Positions 8,570 to 16,726 of a stretch of 17,498 nt of DNA are shown in pieces. This DNA is from Comamonas sp. lk (GTDB lineage: Bacteria > Pseudomonadota > Gammaproteobacteria > Burkholderiales > Burkholderiaceae_C). The translations under genes were made by a program, and so were the position numbers. Location: the NCBI GenBank assembly GCA_945898105.1, contig CAMDHL010000013.1:1-17498 (forward strand), given 5' to 3'. Position 1 is the first letter of the stretch; each line of letters opens with the position of its first letter. The notes beneath the pieces were generated by a model. That model was not told where the DNA came from. It worked only from the letters and a program-made list of their open reading frames with translations, and did not search any database.

Positions 8570-11326
8570 CTAAGCTAATTTGCCGTGGCACTGTTTGAAT
8601 TTTTTACCACTGCCACAAGGGCAAGGCTCATTGCGCCCGACACGCGGTATGGCGGCGCTGGCTTGCGGCAAACCCAGATCGGCTAAAGAAACCGTTTCAG
8701 GCTCGCCTGTATCCGTCGGTGCGGTATAGGTAATGTTGCTCAGGTTCTCGCCCTTGTTCTCAAGGGCCTGCGCCGCCTCGTCCAATTGCTCTGCAGACTG
8801 GACGCGCACCGTCATCAAGATCTTGGTGACTTCGTTTTTCACCGAGTCGAGCATTTGGCCGAACAATTCAAAAGCTTCACGTTTGTACTCCTGCTTGGGC
8901 TGCTTTTGGGCGTAGCCGCGCAAATGGATACCCTGACGCAAATAGTCCAGCGAACTCAAGTGGTCGCGCCACTGGCTGTCTATGGTTTGCAATAAAACCA
9001 TGCGCTCGAATTGGGTAAAACCGCTCATGCCCACGTGATCGACCTTAGCGGCAAAAGCCTCGTCCGCCGCCTCCAACACTGCATTGACGATGTCCTCGTC
9101 GCCAATCGCGCTGGCCGCGCTGACCCGGCCCACCAGGTCCAGGCTGATGCCCCAGTCGTCAGCCAGTTGGCGTTGCAGGCCAGCTATATCCCACTGCTCT
9201 TCCACCGACTCCACCGGAACAAATGCGCGCACCAGGTCTTCAAAACTGCCGCGCCGCAGTGAAGCGATTTGGGCGCTCAAATCCTGCGCATCCAAAATCG
9301 CATTGCGCTGCTGGTAAATCACCTTGCGCTGGTCGTTAGACACATCGTCGTATTCCAGCAATTGCTTACGCATATCGAAGTTGCGGGCCTCGACCTTGCG
9401 CTGCGCGCTCTCAATGCTGCGCGTGACCATGCCGGCCTCTATTGCCTCGCCCTCGGGCATGTTCAGCCGGTCCATGATGGATTTGACGCGCTCACCGGCA
9501 AAAATACGCATCAAGGCATCATCCAAGCTCAGGTAAAAGCGCGAGGAACCTGGGTCGCCCTGACGCCCGGAGCGGCCACGCAACTGGTTGTCGATGCGGC
9601 GCGATTCATGGCGCTCTGTGGCAATAATGCGCAAGCCACCGAGGTCAGTGATGCGCTTATGGTCGATGTTCCACTGCGCACGCATCTCGGCTTCGCTTTT
9701 GAGTCGCGTTGCGTCATCCAGTGACTCATCGGCGCGCATGGTCTCGATGGCTTTTTCGACATTTCCGCCAAGCACGATGTCGGTACCGCGCCCGGCCATA
9801 TTGGTGGCGATGGTGATCATCTGCGCACGCCCAGCCTGCGCCACGATGTCGGCCTCGCGGGCATGCTGCTTGGCATTGAGCACTTGGTGTGGGAGCTTTT
9901 CGGCAATGAGTAAATTCGAAATAATTTCCGAGTTCTCGATAGACGTGGTACCCACCAATACCGGCTGCCCGCGCCCGTAGCATTCACGGATGTCGTCGAT
10001 AGCCGCCTTGTACTTTTCCGCGGTAGTTTTATAAACCCGGTCCAGTTGGTCTTCGCGGCGGCTGGGGCGGTTTGGCGGAATCACCACCGTCTCCAGACCG
10101 TAAATTTCCTGGAACTCATACGCCTCGGTATCAGCCGTCCCGGTCATGCCAGAAAGCTTGCCGTACAGGCGGAAATAGTTCTGAAATGTGATCGAGGCAA
10201 GCGTCTGGTTTTCGGCCTGAATCGCCACACCCTCTTTCGCCTCCACCGCCTGGTGCAGCCCATCACTCCAGCGCCGCCCGGTCATCAAGCGGCCGGTAAA
10301 TTCGTCCACTATGACGATCTCGCCTTCCTGCACAACATAGTGCTGGTCACGGTGATAGAGGTGATTGGCACGCAGCGCCGCATACACGTGGTGCATGAGC
10401 GTGATGTTGGCGGGGTCATACAGGGATGAGCCGGCCGGGATCAGGTTCAAACCCGCCAGCAAGCGCTCGGCGCTTTCGTGGCCTTGCTCGGTAAGGAAGA
10501 CTTGCTGTGATTTTTCATCTAACGTGAAGTCACCCGGGGTGATCACGCCTTCGCCGGTGCGCAAATCCAGCTCTCCCTCCTGGCGCTTGAGCGCGGGAAT
10601 GACGGTATTGATCGCCACGTACATGGCGGTATGGTCCTCCGCCTGCCCGCTGATGATCAGCGGCGTACGTGCCTCGTCGATCAAAATGGAATCAACCTCA
10701 TCGACGATGGCAAAGTTCAGGGCGCGCTGCACGCGGTCGCCCCCCTCATAGACCATGTTGTCGCGCAGGTAGTCAAAGCCGTATTCGTTATTGGTACCGT
10801 AGGTGATGTCAGACCCGTAGGCCGCCTGCTTATCAGCACGCGGCGCGTGTGACGTATTGATACCAACCGAAAGACCCAGAAAGCCGTACAACTGGCCCAT
10901 CCAGCGCGCATCGCGGCCCGCCAAATAGTCGTTGACGGTAACCACGTGTACGCCTTTTCCGGTCAATGCGTTCAAGTACACCGGCAGGGTTGCGGTTAAG
11001 GTCTTACCCTCGCCGGTTCCCATTTCTGCGATCTTGCCCTGATGCAGCGCTATGCCGCCCATCAGTTGCACATCAAAGTGGCGCATTTTCATTACGCGCT
11101 TGGCGCCTTCGCGCACCACAGCAAAGGCTTCGGGAAGGATGGCGTCCAAAGCTTCCCCGCCAGCCACGCGGCTTTTGAATTCCGTGGTTTTGTCGCGCAA
11201 GGCCTCGTCACTCAAGCCCTCGTACTGCGACTCCAGCGCGTTGATCCGCGTAACAACGCTCCGGTACTGCTTGAGCAGTCGGTCATTGCGGCTTCCAAAT
11301 AACTTGGTGAGAAAGGAAAGTGGCAT
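8570..11326 (-). CDS. secA: Preprotein translocase ATPase SecA
   Basis: SecA is the ATPase motor that pushes unfolded preproteins through SecYEG. The 918-residue product begins [21 protein letters not shown], the normal SecA N terminus. It carries Walker A MGTGEGKT (102-109), the family segment [26 protein letters not shown], Walker B VDEVD (208-212), the NBD2 segment [14 protein letters not shown] and the [19 protein letters not shown] motif. The C-terminal zinc and SecB-binding tail is present, with C902, C904, C913 and H914. The frame is open for 40 codons further upstream to a TTG, but those residues have no family match, so I use the ATG at 11326. No good Shine-Dalgarno precedes this ATG; an AGGG lies about 13 bases away. 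argJ follows after nine bases. Confidence 0.97.
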   Translation of the reverse strand: MPLSFLTKLFGSRNDRLLKQYRSVVTRINALESQYEGLSDEALRDKTTEFKSRVAGGEALDAILPEAFAVVREGAKRVMKMRHFDVQLMGGIALHQGKIAEMGTGEGKTLTATLPVYLNALTGKGVHVVTVNDYLAGRDARWMGQLYGFLGLSVGINTSHAPRADKQAAYGSDITYGTNNEYGFDYLRDNMVYEGGDRVQRALNFAIVDEVDSILIDEARTPLIISGQAEDHTAMYVAINTVIPALKRQEGELDLRTGEGVITPGDFTLDEKSQQVFLTEQGHESAERLLAGLNLIPAGSSLYDPANITLMHHVYAALRANHLYHRDQHYVVQEGEIVIVDEFTGRLMTGRRWSDGLHQAVEAKEGVAIQAENQTLASITFQNYFRLYGKLSGMTGTADTEAYEFQEIYGLETVVIPPNRPSRREDQLDRVYKTTAEKYKAAIDDIRECYGRGQPVLVGTTSIENSEIISNLLIAEKLPHQVLNAKQHAREADIVAQAGRAQMITIATNMAGRGTDIVLGGNVEKAIETMRADESLDDATRLKSEAEMRAQWNIDHKRITDLGGLRIIATERHESRRIDNQLRGRSGRQGDPGSSRFYLSLDDALMRIFAGERVKSIMDRLNMPEGEAIEAGMVTRSIESAQRKVEARNFDMRKQLLEYDDVSNDQRKVIYQQRNAILDAQDLSAQIASLRRGSFEDLVRAFVPVESVEEQWDIAGLQRQLADDWGISLDLVGRVSAASAIGDEDIVNAVLEAADEAFAAKVDHVGMSGFTQFERMVLLQTIDSQWRDHLSSLDYLRQGIHLRGYAQKQPKQEYKREAFELFGQMLDSVKNEVTKILMTVRVQSAEQLDEAAQALENKGENLSNITYTAPTDTGEPETVSLADLGLPQASAAIPRVGRNEPCPCGSGKKFKQCHGKLA

Positions 11327-11455
11327 CAGTAGGGGTGCGCCCTGCAAGCTGGAAAGGTCACAGAAGAGCGCAGTGGTAGTCCGATTTGGATGGTGTGAAA
11401 GAGTAAAGACAGCGCAAAAATACACCGCCCGCCCGCCTGGGCTCAATCGGCAATT
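11327..11455 (-). promoter_or_regulatory. secA upstream region with a possible sigma-70 promoter
   Basis: This 129-base gap between the M23 peptidase gene and secA is the longest non-coding stretch in the window. On the minus strand TTGAGC (11446-11441) and TATTTT (11422-11417) are separated by 18 bases, a plausible but imperfect sigma-70 promoter with a very G-rich spacer. If used, transcripts would start near 11410 and carry a leader of roughly 80 bases before the secA ATG. I could not find a convincing terminator for the upstream gene; a short GCCC/GGGC inverted repeat lies just inside the spacer, too weak to call. Confidence 0.3.
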
Positions 11456-12388
11456 TTAACGTTTCGCTACCTTGCCCTCCTGCCCACTGCCCATGGCCAG
11501 GAATTTTTGCGGATTCTGGGCGACGCCACGCACCAAGACCTCGAAATGCAGATGCGGCCCCGTCGAGCGACCGCTGCTCCCCACCTCGGCCAGTTTCTGG
11601 CCGCGCTTGATCAAATCACCCTTTTTAACAACGCTGCGCGATAGATGGGCATAGCGCGTGAGCACCTCGTTGCCGTGATCCACCTCGATATAAAAGCCGT
11701 AATTTGGGTGCGTCTCCTGAGTCACCACGACGCCACCGGCGGCCGAAAGCACCGGCGTGCCCACCGGTGCCGGGAAATCCAGGCCTTCATGCATGGCGCT
11801 CATACCGGTAAACGGGTCTATACGCCAGCCAAAGCCCGAGCCAGTGCTGGCCTCGGGTACGGGGGCCTGGGTAGGAATCATCAGTTTTTTGATTTTTTGC
11901 TCGAAGAGGCGGGACTCGATGGCCGTCATCAAATCGTTGCGGGCGCCGGTATCGACCTCGATATGGTCCATGGTGGCCTGCAATTCCTGCAAGGTCAGGT
12001 CGCGCCCAGAGACCAGCGTGCCCCCGCGCCCGGGGCTCACGCGCACCGCCGCCGGATCCAAGCCGGCCAGGCCCGAGACACGTTCAGCCAGCGACTCCAT
12101 CTGCATTAACTTAGCCTGCATCTCGCCCATGCGCTTGGCCAGGACCTCGATGTTTTCGCGCATATAGCGGTCACGTTGGTCAAATTCGTCTTTGACGACC
12201 AGGCGCATCACCTGGCTGATCACTGGCCAGCCTTCACGCGCGCCCTTGAGCAAAATCCAATGGTATATACCAGCTGACACCAGCGTCACAGCAAGAAAGA
12301 AAGCGACCAGCATCAACACCACCCCGCTCGGGCTGGTTTGAAGCACATAGCTTCGCGATAGTCTGGGATCCGTGATAATCAATTGCAT
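11456..12388 (-). CDS. Membrane-anchored M23/LytM peptidoglycan endopeptidase
   Basis: The 310-residue product is a cell-envelope M23 metallopeptidase. A single hydrophobic segment near residues 22-47 anchors it in the inner membrane, with the bulk predicted periplasmic. A heptad-rich, probably coiled-coil stretch (about 66-105) and a linker follow. The LytM domain covers about 183-295. The metal ligands of the family are intact: H200 and D204 in MHEGLDF and H281 in the HLH motif (279-281), with H248 in RYAHLS. The protein may therefore be an active DD-endopeptidase; degenerate divisome activators of the EnvC type lack these residues. The gene heads the run leading to secA, argJ, the DUF815 ATPase and mutT, and it diverges from dciA across 20 bases. 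Its ATG has a good Shine-Dalgarno. I cannot assign a specific gene name. Confidence 0.9.
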   Translation of the reverse strand: MQLIITDPRLSRSYVLQTSPSGVVLMLVAFFLAVTLVSAGIYHWILLKGAREGWPVISQVMRLVVKDEFDQRDRYMRENIEVLAKRMGEMQAKLMQMESLAERVSGLAGLDPAAVRVSPGRGGTLVSGRDLTLQELQATMDHIEVDTGARNDLMTAIESRLFEQKIKKLMIPTQAPVPEASTGSGFGWRIDPFTGMSAMHEGLDFPAPVGTPVLSAAGGVVVTQETHPNYGFYIEVDHGNEVLTRYAHLSRSVVKKGDLIKRGQKLAEVGSSGRSTGPHLHFEVLVRGVAQNPQKFLAMGSGQEGKVAKR

Positions 12389-12395
12389 ACGATAG

Positions 12396-12400
12396 CCCCT
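12396..12400 (-). promoter_or_regulatory. Ribosome binding site of the M23 peptidase gene
   Basis: AGGGG on the minus strand lies seven bases before the ATG at 12388. It sits inside the 20-base gap shared with the diverging dciA gene, which has no comparable site on its own strand. Confidence 0.65.
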
Positions 12401-12408
12401 GAATCAAT

Positions 12409-12747
12409 ATGATGCGCCGCTCCAACACCTCTTTCTCGGTGCTGCAAGCTAGTTTGGATTCACCCACTTTGGCCCGTTTGGCGGAACTAAGCGCCCGATC
12501 CACTGCCTGTTTGCGCAGTATCGACGCCTTGTTACCCCGCAACCTGCGCCAAGGCGTGCAGGCCGGGCCCATCGAAGCGCAGGTTTGGTGCCTGCTGGTC
12601 GATAACACCTCCATCGCCGCCAAGCTCCGTCAATTGCTTCCCAGTCTGCAAGAACGCCTGGCGCACGAGGGGCACGATATTACCGCGATTCGCATCAAAG
12701 TCCTATCTGCTCCTAATACAGGAGCAAATTCAAGCGCTCGCGCTTAG
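12409..12747 (+). CDS. dciA: DciA-type helicase loader homologue (DUF721)
   Basis: DciA is the replicative-helicase (DnaB) loader of bacteria lacking DnaC or DnaI. The 112-residue product matches the DUF721 N-terminal domain pattern: a helical start (LARLAELSARSTACLRSIDALLP), LRQGVQAGPIEAQVWCLLVDNTSIAAKLRQLLPSLQERL, then DITAIRIKVL. It lacks any long C-terminal tail, so it is a short member of the family. An in-frame stop at 12400-12402 limits the start to the tandem ATGs at 12409 and 12412; neither has a clear Shine-Dalgarno. The gene stands alone on the plus strand, head to head with the M23 gene and overlapping the 3' end of plsC by 18 bases. DUF721 genes commonly sit beside M23 and secA in proteobacteria, which supports the call. 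Confidence 0.8.
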   Translation: MMRRSNTSFSVLQASLDSPTLARLAELSARSTACLRSIDALLPRNLRQGVQAGPIEAQVWCLLVDNTSIAAKLRQLLPSLQERLAHEGHDITAIRIKVLSAPNTGANSSARA

Positions 12748-13470
12748 CCGAAGCACTTCTTCGCGCAAGGCGGCTGCGAAATGGCGCCGGTCACGCCCCT
12801 GGGCGGTTTGCGCCGGACCAAAGGACAGCACCGCGCGCAGGGGTGCCGCGCAAAGCGTGCGCCAGACTGACTGCAAGAGGCTTTCTTCGCCCACGTAGCA
12901 AGGCACAAAGCTGATTGCGGCGCTGTTCGCGTCCTCAAAACGCAGGCCCAGCGGCTGTACTGGCGCATCTGCCGCGATGGCGGCTTGAAACAAATTGGAG
13001 TGAAAAGGCAATACGGTGCTGCCGTCGCTCGTGGTGCCTTCGGGGAAAAAAGCCAATACGTCGCCCTGCGCTAGCGCCTGCGCCATGTCGTGCACCACGC
13101 GCAGGGCATCACGTCGGGATGCACGGCTGATGTACAGCGTCCCTGCGCCTGTGGCCAAAGCCCCCATCAGTGGCCAATTGCGGACATCGTCTTTGGAAAT
13201 AAAGCGGCAATGGGCAGCAGCGTGCAAAACGGCGATGTCCAACCAGGAAATATGGTTACACACCAGAAGTACGGGCGCACGCTGCACGGGCAGCCCCTTC
13301 ACCTGCAATTGCAGTCCCGCAATCCGCAATAGCGCCTGCGACCATTGCTGCACCGCCAGATCCCGGCGGGCTTGCGGCCAATCAGGAAAATACCTGCGCA
13401 TGGTCCACAAGCCATGCAGCAAATGCAATACCAAACGGATCAGCCGCCAAAGACCGCGCAGTTTGGACAT
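12730..13470 (-). CDS. plsC: 1-acyl-sn-glycerol-3-phosphate acyltransferase (PlsC/LPLAT family)
   Basis: This family acylates lysophosphatidic acid to phosphatidic acid at the inner membrane, or acylates other lyso-lipids. The 246-residue product starts MSKLRGLWRLIRLVLHLLHG, an amphipathic to hydrophobic N-terminal anchor. It carries the catalytic HX4D motif as NHISWLD (H73, D78), the SRAS block near 115-118 and the phosphate-binding FPEGTTSDG (142-150). VQPLGLRF follows as the fourth block. The open frame continues upstream to 13734, but that part is shadow coding inside pyrC', so the ATG at 13470, 22 bases after the pyrC' stop, is preferred. The exact acyl acceptor cannot be told; ornithine-lipid OlsA-type activity is a possible alternative. 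Its 3' end overlaps the converging dciA. Confidence 0.87.
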   Translation of the reverse strand: MSKLRGLWRLIRLVLHLLHGLWTMRRYFPDWPQARRDLAVQQWSQALLRIAGLQLQVKGLPVQRAPVLLVCNHISWLDIAVLHAAAHCRFISKDDVRNWPLMGALATGAGTLYISRASRRDALRVVHDMAQALAQGDVLAFFPEGTTSDGSTVLPFHSNLFQAAIAADAPVQPLGLRFEDANSAAISFVPCYVGEESLLQSVWRTLCAAPLRAVLSFGPAQTAQGRDRRHFAAALREEVLRLSASA

Positions 13471-13492
13471 CGCCGAGCCTGCCCGAGCAGTC

Positions 13493-14803
13493 TTAAGCCG
13501 CCTGTGCAGCTGCCGCTTGATAGGCCAGTCTGCCACCCACCAGCGTGGCCTGCACGCGGGCCGGTAGCTCGTAACCAGAGAAAGGCGTGTGCTTGCTCTG
13601 GCTGCGCAGTGCATCGGCCTGCACCGTCCAGGCCGATTGCGGGTCAAACACACATATATCGGCCTTAGCGCCGACCGCCAAGCGGCCCATACCGCCCTGA
13701 GCAGCGCCCTGGCTCGCTGCCAACACTGCGGCACTGCGATTTGTTACGCAAGCCAGCGCCTCCACCAGCGGAAGGTCGCTGTCACGTGCCCATTTCACCG
13801 CCAGGCTCAGCAACAACTCCAGGCCGGTAGCGCCGGGCTCGGCCTCGGCAAAGGGCAGTTCTTTCTCATCGGCGCCCACTGGCATGTGGTCGGACACCAG
13901 CGCGTCGATGGTGCCGTCTTGCAGGGCCTGGCGCAACGCATCGCGGTCGCGCTGCTGCCGTAGCGGCGGGTTCAGGCGGGTGCGGCTGTCAAAGTAACCC
14001 ACATCCATGTCTGTCAGATGCAATGAGTTGATACTGACATCGCCGGTTACCGGCAAGCCGTCTGCCTTGGCCTGGCGCAACAATTGCACCCCGGCAGCAC
14101 TACTTAAACGGCAAATGTGTACCCGCGCGCCCGTGGCACGCACCAGCTCAAAAATCGTGTGGAGGGCAATCGTTTCTGCGGCTACCGGCACACCGCTCAA
14201 GCCCATGCGCGTGGCGAGCGGGCCGCTGGCGGCAACGCCCTTACCCAAATGCAATTCCTGCGGGCGCAGCCAGACGGTGTAACCAAAAGAGCGGGCGTAT
14301 TGCATAGCGCGCATCAGCACCTGGGTATTGGCGATACCGACCTCTGCTTGGCTAAAGCCGACGCAACCGGCTTCGAACAATTGCAGCATTTCGGTCAACA
14401 CTTCGCCCTTGAGGCCACGGGTCAGCGCACCCAGCGGCAACACGCGCGCCTGATGCTGGCTCTGCGCCCGAAAGCGCAGCATTTCCACTAGACCGGGTTC
14501 GTCGAGCACCGGGTCGGTATCGGGCGGGCAGACCAGACTGGTCACGCCACCGGCCACCGATGCGGCTAATTCAGAAGCCAGCATGCCTTCATGCTCATGG
14601 CCGGGCTCGCGCAGGCGGACGGCCAAATCCACCAGCCCCGGCATCACGATACAGCCCTGGGCATCTAGGGTTTGGGTTGGTTCAAAATCTGCGGGTATCT
14701 GACCCAGTGCCAGCACGCGGCCGTCGGCAATCGCCACATCGCCCGGCGCATCGAGGCCACTGCCGGGGTCGAGCAAGTGTCCATTGCGAATCAGTAGCTT
14801 CAT
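13493..14803 (-). CDS. pyrC': Non-catalytic dihydroorotase homologue PyrC' (PyrX)
   Basis: The 436-residue product has the fold signature of type I dihydroorotases (LIRNGHLLDPGSGLD, PGLVDLAVRLREPG, HICRLSSA, SDHMPVG) but lacks key metal ligands. The family HxH before LREPG is A61 and R63, and the later conserved histidines are replaced by arginine near R180 (WLRPQE) and at R232 (HICR). Only the Asp of SDH (D305) remains. In Pseudomonas such an inactive PyrC' is a structural subunit needed for assembly of aspartate transcarbamoylase with PyrB. Here it follows pyrB directly, as in that pyrRBC' arrangement. The start at 14803 has a GAGGG site seven bases upstream; a further Met at 14824 would overlap pyrB by 11 bases. 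A functional dihydroorotase must be encoded elsewhere if the cell makes pyrimidines. Confidence 0.9.
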   Translation of the reverse strand: MKLLIRNGHLLDPGSGLDAPGDVAIADGRVLALGQIPADFEPTQTLDAQGCIVMPGLVDLAVRLREPGHEHEGMLASELAASVAGGVTSLVCPPDTDPVLDEPGLVEMLRFRAQSQHQARVLPLGALTRGLKGEVLTEMLQLFEAGCVGFSQAEVGIANTQVLMRAMQYARSFGYTVWLRPQELHLGKGVAASGPLATRMGLSGVPVAAETIALHTIFELVRATGARVHICRLSSAAGVQLLRQAKADGLPVTGDVSINSLHLTDMDVGYFDSRTRLNPPLRQQRDRDALRQALQDGTIDALVSDHMPVGADEKELPFAEAEPGATGLELLLSLAVKWARDSDLPLVEALACVTNRSAAVLAASQGAAQGGMGRLAVGAKADICVFDPQSAWTVQADALRSQSKHTPFSGYELPARVQATLVGGRLAYQAAAAQAA

Positions 14804-14810
14804 GGCGCGG

Positions 14811-14815
14811 CCCTC
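14811..14815 (-). promoter_or_regulatory. Ribosome binding site of pyrC' overlapping the pyrB stop
   Basis: GAGGG on the minus strand lies seven bases before the ATG at 14803. Its first bases are part of the pyrB TGA stop (14816-14814), so ribosomes ending pyrB are placed to restart on pyrC'. It also decides between the two in-frame Met candidates, 14803 and 14824. Confidence 0.65.
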
Positions 14816-15776
14816 ATGCTTCATTGCCCGCGACGATGCCCATCACCGCCATACGCACGGCAATGCCGAAGGTCACCTGCGGCAGGATCACGCTTTGCAT
14901 GCCGTCAGCCACCGTCGAATCGATTTCCACGCCACGGTTAATCGGTCCAGGATGCATCACGATGGCATCAGGCTTGGCCAAGGCCAGCTTCTCTGCCGTC
15001 AGGCCAAAACTCTTGAAATACTCGTGACTGGAAGGCAACAATGCGCCGTTCATGCGTTCGTTTTGAAGGCGCAACATGATGATGACATCGCAGCCTTTAA
15101 TTCCCTCTTCCAGGGTGTTGAATACGCGCACGCCCATATTCGACATATCGCTAGGCACCAAGGTGCGTGGTCCCACCACGCGCACCTCGGCGCAGCCCAG
15201 CGTAGTGAGGGCATGGATGTCCGAACGCGCGACCCGCGAATGCAAGACATCACCGACGATGGCCACGGTGAGATTACTAAAGTCTTTTTTGTAATGCCGG
15301 ATGGTGTACATATCCAGCAAGCCTTGAGTCGGGTGCGCGTGGCGACCGTCACCAGCATTGACCACATGCACATGCGGCGCCACGTGTTGCGCAATCAGGT
15401 AGGGTGCGCCCGATTCGCTGTGCCGCACCACAAAAATATCGGCGGCCATAGCGCTGAGGTTGGCTATCGTGTCCAGCAACGATTCGCCCTTGGAAGCTGA
15501 GGAGCGCGCAATGTCCAGATTGATCACATCGGCCGATAAACGCGTGGCCGCAATCTCAAACGTGGTGCGCGTGCGCGTGCTGTTTTCAAAGAACAAATTG
15601 AACACGCTCTTGCCGCGTAAGAGCGGTACTTTTTTTACCTCGCGGTCGCTGACCGATACAAATTGCGCCGCCGTATCCAGAATGTGCGTCAGTATCTCGC
15701 GCGACAAGCCTTCGGTCGAAAGCAAATGGATCAGCTCACCATGCTGATTAAGTTGCGGATTACGCCGGTGCAGCAT
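14814..15776 (-). CDS. pyrB: Aspartate carbamoyltransferase catalytic subunit
   Basis: PyrB joins carbamoyl phosphate and L-aspartate to form N-carbamoyl-L-aspartate, the committed step of pyrimidine synthesis. The 320-residue product shows the carbamoyl-phosphate loop [13 protein letters not shown] (STRTR at 66-70), the 80s loop SSASKGES with K96, and HPTQ (148-151). It also has the aspartate-binding region with IMLRLQNER (232-241) and [11 protein letters not shown] (275-285). All catalytic motifs are present. The N terminus is about a dozen residues longer than a minimal catalytic chain, as in class A enzymes that pair with PyrC'. The ATG is three bases after the pyrR stop, and pyrC' follows after ten bases. 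No pyrI regulatory-chain gene is present, consistent with the PyrB-PyrC' type. Confidence 0.96.
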   Translation of the reverse strand: MLHRRNPQLNQHGELIHLLSTEGLSREILTHILDTAAQFVSVSDREVKKVPLLRGKSVFNLFFENSTRTRTTFEIAATRLSADVINLDIARSSASKGESLLDTIANLSAMAADIFVVRHSESGAPYLIAQHVAPHVHVVNAGDGRHAHPTQGLLDMYTIRHYKKDFSNLTVAIVGDVLHSRVARSDIHALTTLGCAEVRVVGPRTLVPSDMSNMGVRVFNTLEEGIKGCDVIIMLRLQNERMNGALLPSSHEYFKSFGLTAEKLALAKPDAIVMHPGPINRGVEIDSTVADGMQSVILPQVTFGIAVRMAVMGIVAGNEA

Positions 15777-15779
15777 GCT

Positions 15780-16223
15780 CTATTTTTCTTTCACATCAAA
15801 GCTGAATGCGCCGGCCGCATCACGCGCCAGCGCCAGCGACTGGCCCGCGTCCAGCGTAACGCGCGCAGCGGCAAAGTCGGCCTGAATCGGCAACTCGCGC
15901 CCACCGCGGTCCACCAGCACCGCCAAGCGCACGCTGGCCGGACGGCCATAGTCAAACAATTCATTGGTAATCGCGCGTATGGTGCGCCCGGTGTAGAGCA
16001 CATCGTCCAGCACTACCAAATGCGCGTCTTTAATCTCAAAAGGTAAATGCGTTTTGCCGCTGGCCGCTAGGCCGCGCTTGGCAAAGTCGTCACGATGCAT
16101 AGCCGAAGAAATCGTACCAAAGGCGCCGGGCAAACCCAGGTCTTTGTGCAGTCGCTCGGCCAGCCAGGCGCCGCCTGAGGTGATGCCCACCAAACGGCTT
16201 TCGGCCTGACACAGCGTGCGCAC
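15780..16223 (-). CDS. pyrR: PyrR family protein, frame interrupted near the N terminus by TAG
   Basis: PyrR proteins are PRPP-binding phosphoribosyltransferase-fold proteins that regulate pyrimidine genes and often have uracil phosphoribosyltransferase activity. The open part from GTG at 16223 gives 147 residues: LVGITSGGAWLAERL, SSAMHRDDFAKRGLA, the PRPP loop VVLDDVLYTGRTIR (70-83) and VDRGGRELPIQADF are all intact. The natural start is very probably the ATG at 16274, which overlaps the ruvX stop as ATGA and begins MTLVLNAEAL, but codon 11 of that frame is TAG. After the stop the frame goes on as LELLRGVRTLCQ, still matching the family. The coordinates given here are the longest uninterrupted frame with a usable start, GTG, which has no good ribosome site. 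The gene may be a pseudogene, a restarted shorter protein, or a sequencing error. Confidence 0.72.
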   Translation of the reverse strand: MRTLCQAESRLVGITSGGAWLAERLHKDLGLPGAFGTISSAMHRDDFAKRGLAASGKTHLPFEIKDAHLVVLDDVLYTGRTIRAITNELFDYGRPASVRLAVLVDRGGRELPIQADFAAARVTLDAGQSLALARDAAGAFSFDVKEK

Positions 16224-16241
16224 GCCGCGCAGCAGTTCCAG

Positions 16242-16244
16242 CTA
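16242..16244 (-). other. In-frame amber codon at codon 11 of pyrR
   Basis: Reading on the minus strand from the ATGA-coupled ATG at 16274, ten sense codons (MTLVLNAEAL) are followed by TAG and then by family-like sequence in the same frame. Family members usually have a Tyr here (a LYxELLRG pattern, from memory), so a single change of the third base (TAC or TAT to TAG) explains it without any frameshift. Confidence 0.85.
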
Positions 16245-16270
16245 CAGGGCTTCGGCATTCAGAACCAGGG

Positions 16271-16726
16271 TCATGAGGACAAGCTCCGCAAAAACTGCTC
16301 CAGGATGATGCAGGCCGAAGCCGCATCAGCATCTTTGGCGCCATCGGCCAGCGCTTCGGTAGTGCTGTAGCGCTCGTCCACCTCAAACACCGGCAGCCCG
16401 AAGCGGCCGTGCAACTGGCGGCCGAACTTTTGCGCGCGCAGCGTATTGTCGTGGGGCGCGCCGTCCGGGTGATAGGGCACGCCCACAACCAAGGCCTGAG
16501 GCTCCCATTCTTTCAGGCGCAGCGCAATTTGGGCAAAGCGCGCGTCGCCCGAAACGCTGATGGTGGCCTGTGGCTGCGCCGCGCCCAACATGCGGCTACC
16601 TACCGCCACGCCGGTGCGCCGGGTGCCGAAATCAAATGCCATAAAGCGCTGCAAATCCGCGGGCACCACCTTCACCTCTGTGGAGGGCAGCACCCTATTG
16701 GGCGCGGGCATGGTCAGCGTGTTCAT
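16271..16726 (-). CDS. ruvX: Holliday junction resolvase-like / pre-16S rRNA nuclease RuvX (YqgF)
   Basis: YqgF/RuvX is an RNase H-fold nuclease. In E. coli it processes the 5' end of pre-16S rRNA; a Holliday junction resolvase role was originally proposed. The 151-residue product has the family core MAFDFGTRRTGVAVG (29-43, with metal-binding D32), VVGVPYHPDG (80-89), FEVDERYSTTEA (114-125) and DADAASACIILEQFL (132-146). About 28 residues precede the core. That extension is kept because the ATG at 16726 overlaps the algH stop as ATGA, although starts at Met 6 or Met 29 cannot be excluded. Its own stop overlaps the pyrR ATG the same way. The algH-ruvX pair is conserved widely in proteobacteria. 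Confidence 0.93.
   Translation of the reverse strand: MNTLTMPAPNRVLPSTEVKVVPADLQRFMAFDFGTRRTGVAVGSRMLGAAQPQATISVSGDARFAQIALRLKEWEPQALVVGVPYHPDGAPHDNTLRAQKFGRQLHGRFGLPVFEVDERYSTTEALADGAKDADAASACIILEQFLRSLSS

Noticed and set aside
11327..11446. SecA with 40 extra N-terminal residues from a TTG.
   Set aside because: The ATG at 11326 gives the standard SecA N terminus, and the extra residues do not match the family and overlap a candidate promoter.
13471..13734. Acyltransferase with 88 extra N-terminal residues.
   Set aside because: The extra part lies within pyrC' and is rich in Arg, Trp and Cys without any acyltransferase pattern.
13493..14803. Annotation of this gene as an active dihydroorotase.
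   Set aside because: The HxH pair and two further metal-binding histidines are replaced, so catalysis by the family mechanism is not expected.
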